Shown: one piece after another, positions 8,494-15,629 of the stretch
How the letters are laid out: every line of letters begins with the position of its first letter
Position numbering within the stretch: the first letter of the stretch is position 1
DNA from: Endobugula sp965214375
Lineage (GTDB): Bacteria; Pseudomonadota; Gammaproteobacteria; Pseudomonadales; Cellvibrionaceae
Assembly: GCA_965214375.1 (NCBI GenBank)
Contig: OZ243947.1
Span: 744,001-808,000 of the forward strand
DNA: 64,000 nucleotides
Direction: 5' to 3'
The notes under the pieces: generated by a model
Told to the model about the DNA's origin: nothing
What the model saw: only the letters and a program-made list of their open reading frames with translations
Database searches by the model: none
Made by a program: the position numbers and the translations under genes

Positions 8494-9072
8494 ATGTATA
8501 CAGAAGAACTTTTTCGCATGTTAGAGGGTTTGGTGGTAATCGGTAAAATTGCCCAAACAGATCATGCCAATAGAAAACTACGTATCCTGCACAATGATGA
8601 TGAAAGCAGTGAATATACAGGCTGGATACCATGGCCTGCGGATGTAGGCCGTAATTATATACACTGGAAACCATGCCGTATTAATGCACAAGTTATTTTG
8701 TTATGCCCGAGTGGCGATTTATCCAATGCAGTCATTGTTGGCGAGCTCTATACACCTGCCGATAATATTTTACCGTCAACACAAGATGAAAATATTGATC
8801 GCATAGATTTTAATGATGGCACCCGCATTGAGTACGATAGCGAAGCCCATCACTTAATAATTACTGCTGTTGACCAAACAACGATTAATACACAAGTCTT
8901 TAATCTTAATGCAGAAACCGCCAATTTATTTATCGGTACAACAAACTGGCAAGGTGATACCACTCACGGCGGCGGTAATTTTATTTCTAATAATGTTTCT
9001 GTTAGCGAACACAACCATAAAGAGAATGGCGCTGGTAGTAATACAGATAACCCTAACCCTATTGTGTCTTAA
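8494..9072 (+). CDS. V: Baseplate spike protein V
   Basis: 192 residues. An N-terminal OB-like domain (GLVVIGKIAQTDHANRKLR) is followed by a repetitive beta part and the tip VSEHNHKENGAG. In P2 gpV the trimeric needle ends with an iron held by His-x-His pairs; His-Asn-His here fits. It pierces the outer membrane during contraction. There is no gene between it and W, only the 124-base interval with the proposed activator site. Confidence 0.93.
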   Translation: MYTEELFRMLEGLVVIGKIAQTDHANRKLRILHNDDESSEYTGWIPWPADVGRNYIHWKPCRINAQVILLCPSGDLSNAVIVGELYTPADNILPSTQDENIDRIDFNDGTRIEYDSEAHHLIITAVDQTTINTQVFNLNAETANLFIGTTNWQGDTTHGGGNFISNNVSVSEHNHKENGAGSNTDNPNPIVS

Positions 9073-9085
9073 CAATCTATACAGT

Positions 9086-9105
9086 GCATTAGCGTCGCAA
9101 ATGCG
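9086..9105 (+). promoter_or_regulatory. Second copy of candidate late activator site, upstream of W
   Basis: GCATTAGCGTCGCAAATGCG differs from the 3433-3452 copy at two of twenty positions and has the same GCATT...AATGC dyad. It lies about 90 bases before the W start. A TATCTA at 9147-9152 could serve as -10, slightly further away than at O/P. By eye I found no third copy in front of FI. Confidence 0.5.
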
Positions 9106-9196
9106 TGTACAAATCTTTTAAAACCATAAAACACCTAGCAGACTGCTATCTACTGAGTTATTTATTCGTCAAGCATATTATTTATTAAGAAAAACT

Positions 9197-9526
9197 ATGC
9201 AGGGTATTAGCAATGTAGATGGTCGTTTAATGAGTGGGTCGGAACACTTACAACAATCGGTAAAAGATATTTTAACGACTCCGATAGGCTCTCGCGTCAT
9301 GTTGCGCGATTACGGTTTTGATTTTTCCGTATTGGCACTACCACAAAACGATGCAGGTGTTATGCAGGTTATTGTTGCGGTTGTTGAAGCATTAAACCGA
9401 TGGGAGCCACGATTAAAAATAATACGAGTCACTGTTGCACCAGAATTTGACGGAGCAGCAAATATTACGATAGAGGGTGAGCAACTTACTGGCGAGCCTT
9501 TAACCATTCAGGTGCAAACAGGTTAA
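9197..9526 (+). CDS. W: Baseplate protein W (gp25/GPW family)
   Basis: 109 residues with the family core QSVKDILTTPIGSRVMLRDY and a later NRWEPRLKI. It is a gp25-like wedge protein that triggers sheath polymerisation at the baseplate. First gene of the W-J-I-fibre group and the likely first gene of a late transcript starting in the 9073-9196 interval. Confidence 0.95.
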   Translation: MQGISNVDGRLMSGSEHLQQSVKDILTTPIGSRVMLRDYGFDFSVLALPQNDAGVMQVIVAVVEALNRWEPRLKIIRVTVAPEFDGAANITIEGEQLTGEPLTIQVQTG

Positions 9527-9528
9527 CT

Positions 9529-10422
9529 ATGCTACAAAACGCTATTGACGTAACAACATTGCCAGCACCGCAAATTATTGAAGAACTCAGTTACGAGGTT
9601 ATTCTTCAAGATAAACTTGACCGTTTTCTTGCTGCCAACCCTGATCATACCGCCCCTATTGAATCTGATACAGCCTATAAAATTTTAGAGCTATCCGCCT
9701 ATGATGAACTGAACTTGCGCCGTCGTATTAACGATGCCGCTCATGCCATGCTACTGGCAAAATCAAAAGGCACAGATTTAGATAATTTATGGCCTCAGTA
9801 TGTAGAGCGCTTGGTCATTATTGAAGCACAGCCCGATGCCATTCCACCCGTTGAGGCAGTTTACGAAAGCGACGATGCTTATCGTCGCCGTAAACAATTA
9901 GCACCCGAAGCTTACACCACTGCCGGCAGTATTGAGTCTTATAAATTCCATGGTTTATCCGCGTCAGGATTCGTTAAAGACATCGGCGTTGATAAAGTAC
10001 CTGGTGGCGAAGTGCTCATTAGTGTTATGAGTACCGAAGGTAATGGCATAGCTGATGCAAATCTATTAGATGCCGTCAACAACGCATTAAACGCAGAGAC
10101 TGTGCGACCATTTAATATTACCGTCACCGTGCAGAGCGTTGACATTATCGAATACGCTATTAATGCCACGCTAACATTCTTTGCTGGACCCGATAAAGCC
10201 GTTGTAGAAGAAAACGCGCAAGAAGCAATTGACAACTACGTCAATACCCAGCACGCGCATGGTTCAGCTATTACAGAATCGGGTATTCATGCCGCACTAC
10301 ACCAAGCAGGTGTGCAAAACGTAGTGATTAACTCCCCTGCATTACCGATTACCCCAACAGAGATACAAGCGGCTTATTGCATCGGCACCACATTACAGGA
10401 TGGAGGTGTTTATGCAGGCTAG
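9529..10422 (+). CDS. J: Baseplate wedge protein J
   Basis: 297 residues, matching the P2 gpJ size. An N-terminal LPAPQIIEELSYEVIL, a middle FHGLSASGFVKDI and a C-terminal GSAITESGIHAALHQAGV are gpJ/gp47-family landmarks. It forms the baseplate wedge with W and I. Starts two bases after W. Confidence 0.95.
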   Translation: MLQNAIDVTTLPAPQIIEELSYEVILQDKLDRFLAANPDHTAPIESDTAYKILELSAYDELNLRRRINDAAHAMLLAKSKGTDLDNLWPQYVERLVIIEAQPDAIPPVEAVYESDDAYRRRKQLAPEAYTTAGSIESYKFHGLSASGFVKDIGVDKVPGGEVLISVMSTEGNGIADANLLDAVNNALNAETVRPFNITVTVQSVDIIEYAINATLTFFAGPDKAVVEENAQEAIDNYVNTQHAHGSAITESGIHAALHQAGVQNVVINSPALPITPTEIQAAYCIGTTLQDGGVYAG

Positions 10423-10981
10423 CTTATTACCACCGAATGCAACTGGCTTTGAAAAAGCGCTCGAGGTGAGTGGAGCTCAATATAACCACCTACCCATTGA
10501 TATTAAAAAGCTATGGAACCCTGATGAATGCCCCGAGGCTTTTTTGCCATGGCTTGCTTGGTCACTATCCGTTGATTTTTGGGATGAAAAGTGGCCTCCA
10601 CAAATCAAGCGAGGAGTCATTAAAAAATCAATCGAAGTGCACGAAATCAAAGGCACACCTAAAAGCATTAAGATAATGCTTGAAGCTGCCGAATATGGCG
10701 AGGTTAACATTGTTGAAGGTCGCTACCGTGCAAAAGCGGATGGCACCTACAAAGCCGACGGCGTTAAGACTGCTGGCAATATCAATGCGTGGGCGCAAAG
10801 CGTATTTATTTTCACGCAAGCCATTAGTAATCGTATGGCAACTAATTTTTTACAGCTTTTTAATTCTACCGCACCCGCGCACTCAGAATTACACGAAATA
10901 CGTTTTCACCGAACCTTAAAAGCCGATGGCGAAATAAAAGCCAATGGTGAATACAAAGCAGGAGCATTTATCAATGCCTGA
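10412..10981 (+). CDS. I: Tail protein I (baseplate, fibre attachment)
   Basis: 189 residues from ATG 10412, which has a perfect GGAGG seven bases upstream; the ATG at 10400 does not. Core motif: FLPWLAWSLSVDFWDEKWP near residue 45, then the helical RGVIKKSIEVHEIKGTP. The C-terminal half has short repeats of the KADGTYKADG / KANGEYKAGA kind, common in gpI variants. Overlaps J by 11 bases and the fibre gene by 8. Confidence 0.93.
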   Translation: MQASLLPPNATGFEKALEVSGAQYNHLPIDIKKLWNPDECPEAFLPWLAWSLSVDFWDEKWPPQIKRGVIKKSIEVHEIKGTPKSIKIMLEAAEYGEVNIVEGRYRAKADGTYKADGVKTAGNINAWAQSVFIFTQAISNRMATNFLQLFNSTAPAHSELHEIRFHRTLKADGEIKANGEYKAGAFINA

Positions 10982-12122
10982 AGATCGCTTTTTTGCAGAA
11001 GACACTAGCGGGTTTCCCGATGTTCGCATTATGGAAACCACCGACGACTTAGACGGTGGTGATGATGGCGCACTTAATAAAGCACCGCGACAACTGGCGC
11101 ATCGAACAGACTACCTAAATGCACAGCTAATTGCCATTGCAAACTCACTGGCAAATATTGATACGTATTCAAAAGCTGAAACTGACCAATTAATTGCCGA
11201 CTTAATTAACGGTGCACCTGCTGCTTTAGATACGCTCAACGAATTAGCAACAGCCCTCACTGACAATGATTCAGATATTGCAACGTTATTTTCTGCAATT
11301 AATGAGCGTTTAACTCAATTGCAGGCTGATGGCAGATATGTTTTGCAATCTGATTTTGTTGGCGGCCAATGTGTTCTAGTTAAAGATGGTTCTAATTTGG
11401 TTTTAAAGCCTTTTAATGGTAATAAAATTATTATTGATGGCAAGATAGAAGTCATACCGGATGTCGGAGTAAGTGCTTCGCCTTCGGGGCTTGTCGCTAA
11501 TAACACATATTACATTTACGCAAGAATGAACGCCGGTGCTATGGCTTTAGATTTTGCTGATGCCAGCACAACAACGCATTCATCTCAAGCGGGAACAGGA
11601 ATAGAAATAAAAACGGGCGACCCTACAAGAACGCTTGTTGGTATTGCTAGAACTGATTCTGGAATTGCGTGGCAAGATTCGGCAGATAAACGATTTGTTA
11701 GAAGTTGGTTTAATAGAACATCAATGTCATTAAATATGGTTTTTAACTCAACTGTGAATATTGGCTCTACAGTTCTCGTCGAGCTCAGGTCGAGCGAAAG
11801 ATTAGAATTTGTTTGTTGGGAGGGTGAATTAGCAGAGTTTAGCACTTCTGGAACCATGATGAATAGTCATTTAGGTACGGAAGCAATTGTGGTCAATATC
11901 GGTATTGATGGAACAACACCTTATTCGGCTGGTAGTGGGCATAGAAATCAAAGTGGATATGTTTACTCACCTGCGGCATGTTCTATGAGTAAAAATTTAA
12001 GCGAAGGCTATCATTATGCGACAGCATTAGGATCTGTAACTAATGGTGGTACTGGGTATTTTTATGGAAATAATAATTCAAATGATTATTTAGGCTTCGG
12101 TATGTCTGGGAGTGTAGGCTAA
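10974..12122 (+). CDS. Tail fibre protein (gpH-like N-terminus, divergent receptor-binding end)
   Basis: 382 residues from ATG 10974 with CAGGAGC upstream. The first 70 residues (acidic, DGGDDGALNKAPRQLAHRTD) and a trimer-type segment (YSKAETDQLIADLINGAPAA) are phage-fibre anchors. From about residue 130 the protein turns into a Gly/Ser/Asn-rich beta domain ending GYFYGNNNSNDYLGFGMSG. The DNA there is visibly richer in A and T than the tail genes before it, suggesting a swapped receptor-binding module. Receptor unknown. Confidence 0.85.
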   Translation: MPEDRFFAEDTSGFPDVRIMETTDDLDGGDDGALNKAPRQLAHRTDYLNAQLIAIANSLANIDTYSKAETDQLIADLINGAPAALDTLNELATALTDNDSDIATLFSAINERLTQLQADGRYVLQSDFVGGQCVLVKDGSNLVLKPFNGNKIIIDGKIEVIPDVGVSASPSGLVANNTYYIYARMNAGAMALDFADASTTTHSSQAGTGIEIKTGDPTRTLVGIARTDSGIAWQDSADKRFVRSWFNRTSMSLNMVFNSTVNIGSTVLVELRSSERLEFVCWEGELAEFSTSGTMMNSHLGTEAIVVNIGIDGTTPYSAGSGHRNQSGYVYSPAACSMSKNLSEGYHYATALGSVTNGGTGYFYGNNNSNDYLGFGMSGSVG

Positions 12123-12679
12123 TGATAAAAATTTGCTTAGAAATATTTAATCAAGAGTTAAAGGCGGCAGGACTACTAGGTTTACCTTTTTCATATAGCG
12201 AAGATGGTATTTTTACTTTTGATGATTCTATTTCAGAAGAAGATAAGAATGCAGTTCTATCCATTTACGATGCGCATGATTATGAAGCCGCAAAAGTTGA
12301 GATGAATAAAAAAAATCTTTTCGTTAAGTTGATGACCTTATGTGACTCAAAACAAGAAGAAGCCGAAAACTTCATACTAAAACACAAAAACACTGCAGGA
12401 CAAAGGCGACGTTACCAAGACAAATACGAACGCGCTTTGGCAGGTGAATTTTCTCCTGAAGAAAGATCCGCAATGATTACCAACTATGAATCAGTGCGTG
12501 ATGCTATTCGTGCTTTTGCCGATTTAATTGAATTTTTCCGACAGGCTGTTGATGACTGGATTGTTGACGAGCAATTGGAAAAAGCCGAAAGGGCTATTGC
12601 CGAGGCTGCCAGTTTTCGGGCAGAAACTAAGCTAGATGACGTAAAAATGTTACTGGCTAATGTGGAGGCTGAACAATGA
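12122..12679 (+). CDS. Unknown helical protein downstream of fibre
   Basis: 185 residues, almost entirely helical and charged, with AEKAERAIAEAA-type heptads near the end. It starts on the fibre stop (TAATG). By place it corresponds to the fibre-assembly chaperone of P2 (gpG), but I see no recognisable gpG motif. A fibre chaperone co-inherited with the foreign fibre tip is a reasonable guess, not a demonstrated one. Confidence 0.6.
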   Translation: MIKICLEIFNQELKAAGLLGLPFSYSEDGIFTFDDSISEEDKNAVLSIYDAHDYEAAKVEMNKKNLFVKLMTLCDSKQEEAENFILKHKNTAGQRRRYQDKYERALAGEFSPEERSAMITNYESVRDAIRAFADLIEFFRQAVDDWIVDEQLEKAERAIAEAASFRAETKLDDVKMLLANVEAEQ

Positions 12680-13134
12680 AACTGAGTTTAATTATTCCTG
12701 CAAATTGGTGGCAACCTGCCAAATTTATTACAGAAGAAAACCAAGTTATTCAATTTGTCTCTATTCCTGCGGGCTTTGTAACTGATGGTGCTAGCGTCCC
12801 TCGTTCACTCACTCTCTTAGGTCTGCTTTTTTTGATTGCTGGTCATTGGTTCATGCCTCTTTTCATACCTGGTGTATTGCTGGTTTTATCGCTGGCGCTT
12901 TTCCCGCGCTTTGGTAAATCATTTAGAGCCGCTTTGCTGCACGATTATTTATTGCAACAAAATCCCGATAAATGGATATCAGCCAATATCTTTTTTTTAG
13001 CGCAGTTATTTAACGACGGCATTCACTGGTCCCGAGCTTACACAATGTTTGCCGCGGTGACTATTTATCAAGCCTTTATGGCCGTTATTCGATTTTTAAA
13101 ATGTAACTTAACAGGAGGGCGTAGAAATGCCTAA
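12676..13134 (+). CDS. DUF1353-type phage protein with membrane segment
   Basis: 152 residues. PAGFVTDGASVPRSL near residue 30 and ALLHDYLLQQ near residue 95 are the two hallmark motifs of the DUF1353 family, frequent among tail-region phage genes and with no established function. Between them is an inserted hydrophobic stretch (LLGLLFLIAGHWF...LVLSLALF) that would span the membrane, which is longer than in simple family members. Overlaps both neighbours by a few bases. Confidence 0.75.
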   Translation: MKLSLIIPANWWQPAKFITEENQVIQFVSIPAGFVTDGASVPRSLTLLGLLFLIAGHWFMPLFIPGVLLVLSLALFPRFGKSFRAALLHDYLLQQNPDKWISANIFFLAQLFNDGIHWSRAYTMFAAVTIYQAFMAVIRFLKCNLTGGRRNA

Positions 13135-14293
13135 CACTTCGTTCCACGGCGTAACGGTAAAAGAAGTTACCGATGGAGTGCGCCCAATTCAAACCGCCGA
13201 CGTTTCAGTTGTTGGCTCTGTAGTAGTCGCAGACGATGCAGACGCTAACGAATTTCCGCTTGATACGGCGGTACTGGTTACCGATGTATTAAAAGCGAAA
13301 GGCGTCGCCGGCACAACAGGTACATTATTGCCTCTGCTTGATGCGCTTGCTGATCATGGTTCCCCTTATACGGTTATCGTCCGTGTAGCAGAAGGCGAAG
13401 ACGATGCGGAAACACAAAGCAATATTATTGGTGGCTATACCAGTGGTAAACATACTGGTATGCAAGCGTTACTTACCGCACAAACCAAGCTGGCAGTTAC
13501 ACCACGTATTTTGGGCATTCCTAAATATGGCACACAACCAGTGGTTGCAGAACTAGCAAAAATCGCAAAGAAAACCCGAGCATTTGTCTACTTTAAAGCG
13601 GAAGGTAACGACATTACCGAAGCCGCAACTTATCGCAATAACTTTGGTGATCGCGAACTCATGCCTATTTATCCAGACTTTGAAGGCTGGGATACCGAAG
13701 ACGATGCTACCGTTGAACTTGACGGCGTTGCGCGTGCATTAGGATTACGTGCTCAAGTGGACGCACTATTTGGCTGGTGGTATTCAATCTCCAACCATCC
13801 CGTCGCAGGTGTTACCGGTATTAGTAAAGACTTAAGCTGGGGCTTACAAGATGCAACCTCAGACGTTGCCTACCTCAACAAAAACGAAGTCACCGGTATT
13901 ATTAACCGTGAAGGCTATCGTTTTTGGGGTTGCCGCACTTGCTCGAGCGACCCGCTATATGCGTTTGAAACTTACACACGTACTGCACACGTCATGGCAG
14001 AAACCATGGCAGAAGGCCACTTTTGGGCGGCAGCATTACCACTGACCAAAACACTGGCAAAAGATGTGCTCGAAGGCATTAACGCCAAAATTCGTGACAT
14101 GGTGGCACAAGGTCAATTAATTGGTGGTGAAGCATGGATTGACCCTGCACTCAACAGTGAACAAGACCTATACAACGGCAAACTAACCATTAGCTACGAC
14201 TACACCCCAGTACCTCCGCTGGAGCATTTAAACCTTCGTCAAAAAATTACCAGCACATACCTGGCTAATTTTGCGCAAGGCGTCGCGGCTTAA
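13127..14293 (+). CDS. FI: Contractile tail sheath protein FI
   Basis: 388 residues, close to P2 FI. It begins FHGVTVKEVTDGVRPIQTAD, the sheath signature, and has an EGYRFWGCRTCSSDPLY block and a C-terminal LRQKITSTYLANF. The ATG at 13127 follows AGGAGGGCGTAGAA, one of the strongest ribosome sites in the prophage, as expected for a protein made in many copies. Confidence 0.96.
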   Translation: MPNTSFHGVTVKEVTDGVRPIQTADVSVVGSVVVADDADANEFPLDTAVLVTDVLKAKGVAGTTGTLLPLLDALADHGSPYTVIVRVAEGEDDAETQSNIIGGYTSGKHTGMQALLTAQTKLAVTPRILGIPKYGTQPVVAELAKIAKKTRAFVYFKAEGNDITEAATYRNNFGDRELMPIYPDFEGWDTEDDATVELDGVARALGLRAQVDALFGWWYSISNHPVAGVTGISKDLSWGLQDATSDVAYLNKNEVTGIINREGYRFWGCRTCSSDPLYAFETYTRTAHVMAETMAEGHFWAAALPLTKTLAKDVLEGINAKIRDMVAQGQLIGGEAWIDPALNSEQDLYNGKLTISYDYTPVPPLEHLNLRQKITSTYLANFAQGVAA

Positions 14294-14331
14294 TAGCCGC
14301 CTCCCTTAAATTAACACCGAGGAGATAGCAC

Positions 14332-14844
14332 ATGATTCCTGCAGTTATTAAAGACGGCAACCTGTTTGTCGAAGGCCGTGGCTTTGCTGGCAAATTCAAA
14401 TCACTCAAGCCACCCAAAATAGCCATTGCCACTGAAGAGTTTAACAGTGGCGGTATGGTTGCTCCCATGGACATTGATATGGGTTTAGAAAAACTCGAAG
14501 CTTCTTTTGTCTTGCACGAATGGACTAAAGAAGTCTTGATTCAATTCGGCGTAGTCAACCATGCGGGTGTAGGTTTTCGTGCAGCGTATGCCGCAGAGCG
14601 CGACGACGCTTCAGAAGAATTGCAAGCCATTAACATGGTTATGCGAGGCCGCATTAAAGAGCTCGACTTCCCTGACTTTGAGAGAGGAAAGGAACAGCCG
14701 CTTAACGTGGGCTTAACCTTGACGTACTTCCGTTACGAAGTCGATGGGCAACCATTAATTGAAATTGATACCGTCAATATGGTGTACAAAGTGAATGGCG
14801 TTGACCGTTACGCTGCCCGCCGTGATGCCATTGGTGTAAATTAA
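14332..14844 (+). CDS. FII: Tail tube protein FII
   Basis: 170 residues, the length of P2 FII. IPAVIKDGNLFVEGRG at the start and the MVMRGRIKELDFPDFERG segment are family features. It polymerises into the inner tube around the tape measure. GAGGAG lies just before the start codon. Confidence 0.95.
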   Translation: MIPAVIKDGNLFVEGRGFAGKFKSLKPPKIAIATEEFNSGGMVAPMDIDMGLEKLEASFVLHEWTKEVLIQFGVVNHAGVGFRAAYAAERDDASEELQAINMVMRGRIKELDFPDFERGKEQPLNVGLTLTYFRYEVDGQPLIEIDTVNMVYKVNGVDRYAARRDAIGVN

Positions 14845-14879
14845 TCGTTAAAACCTAAAATTAACTAAAAGGCATGAAC

Positions 14880-15227
14880 ATGAAATACGAAGAGCTTCCT
14901 ATTATCGATGTTAAAAAAGAAGTTGATGGCAAAGAGAAGGTTATTGGTAAAGAAATCGACCCCAGTAAACTCGATGAAATTGAATGGCCTATCGAGTTCA
15001 CCTTTAAAAAGCCATTAAATGATAAAAACAGCATTGTCGAAAAAAGTGTTTTCCGCGAACCTACAATTGGCGATATTGAAATAGCCCAAAAAGAAGGTTC
15101 AGAATTAAATCAAAACAAGAAGCTTTTAACACTATTGGCAGACAACCTATCACCAGAAGCAATTAACCAAGTTGTCCCGCGTGATTTTACCAAGATGCTG
15201 GTCATGGTGACGCCTTTTTTAGGTTAA
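14880..15227 (+). CDS. E: Tail assembly chaperone E (short form)
   Basis: 115 residues from ATG 14880; an ATG at 14874 lies too close to the AAAAGG ribosome site. The acidic N-terminal half, then VFREPTIGDIEIAQKEGSE and a leucine-rich end, match the P2 E / DUF-type tail assembly chaperone that precedes the tape-measure gene. The last codons (CCT TTT TTA GGT TAA) contain a slippery heptamer that yields the longer E+E' form. Confidence 0.88.
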   Translation: MKYEELPIIDVKKEVDGKEKVIGKEIDPSKLDEIEWPIEFTFKKPLNDKNSIVEKSVFREPTIGDIEIAQKEGSELNQNKKLLTLLADNLSPEAINQVVPRDFTKMLVMVTPFLG

Positions 15228-15373
15228 ATACCAAGGAATTTATACCGGTGTTTGCTGACATAGCAACAGTATTTCACTGGCAGCCTTCAGAAATGAAGGC
15301 TTTACCATTATCTGACTTGGTTGAATATCACGCAATAGCGGATGAACGAGGCTTTACTCAACATCCAAATTAG
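14880..15373 (+). CDS. E': E+E' tail assembly fusion by -1 frameshift
   Basis: If ribosomes slip back one base at 15215-15221, reading continues AGG TTA AAT ACC and on to the TAG at 15371-15373. This adds about 50 residues that include FADIATVFHWQPSEMKAL, the hallmark of the GpE (E') family. E' has no start codon or ribosome site of its own. In P2 the same E/E' pair is made by -1 slippage and both forms are needed to assemble the tail around the tape measure. Confidence 0.88.
15215..15221 (+). promoter_or_regulatory. Programmed -1 frameshift heptamer T TTT TTA
   Basis: In the E frame the sequence reads ...CCT TTT TTA GGT TAA. T TTT TTA is a canonical X XXY YYZ slippery site, two codons before the E stop. 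P2 uses T TTT TTG at the same place. The -1 frame downstream is open and encodes the E' domain. Confidence 0.9.
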
Positions 15374-15593
15374 GCTTATTGAAAAAAAGCAGCAAGTTGT
15401 TTAAGGCAGGAATATAACGTGCAGGAATACTTAATATGCACAGCATGATAACGAATAAAAGATCAATAACACACAACAATAAAGCAGATGCCAATACAGA
15501 CAAAATACTGTCTGGTATTGCCATGCCTTGTATTACCGAAAAACCAATTAATAGCGGCACCGTAATGTAATGTAGCCGTTTAAAATCAAACAT
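15354..15593 (-). CDS. Candidate antisense moron: small membrane protein
   Basis: 79 residues on the strand opposite the tail genes, filling the interval between E' and the tape measure and overlapping the E' end by 20 bases. It is strongly hydrophobic, with at least two spans (VPLLIGFSVIQGMAI and ILSVLASALLLCVIDLL onward) and a basic start. No ribosome site precedes the ATG, but a perfect TATAAT sits six bases ahead, so it could be a leaderless transcript. A lysogenic-conversion or superinfection-exclusion role is only a guess; a chance frame cannot be excluded. Confidence 0.45.
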   Translation of the reverse strand: MFDFKRLHYITVPLLIGFSVIQGMAIPDSILSVLASALLLCVIDLLFVIMLCILSIPARYIPALNNLLLFFNKPNLDVE

Positions 15594-15599
15594 AAGGTC

Positions 15600-15629
15600 A
15601 TTATAGCATGAGCAACCGTGTAGAGTTAA
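15600..15629 (-). promoter_or_regulatory. Candidate promoter for the antisense membrane gene
   Basis: Minus strand: TTAACT (15629-15624), 18-base spacer, TATAAT (15605-15600), then six bases to the ATG at 15593. The -10 is a perfect match and -35 agrees at four of six positions. Transcription would begin at or next to the start codon. Confidence 0.4.
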
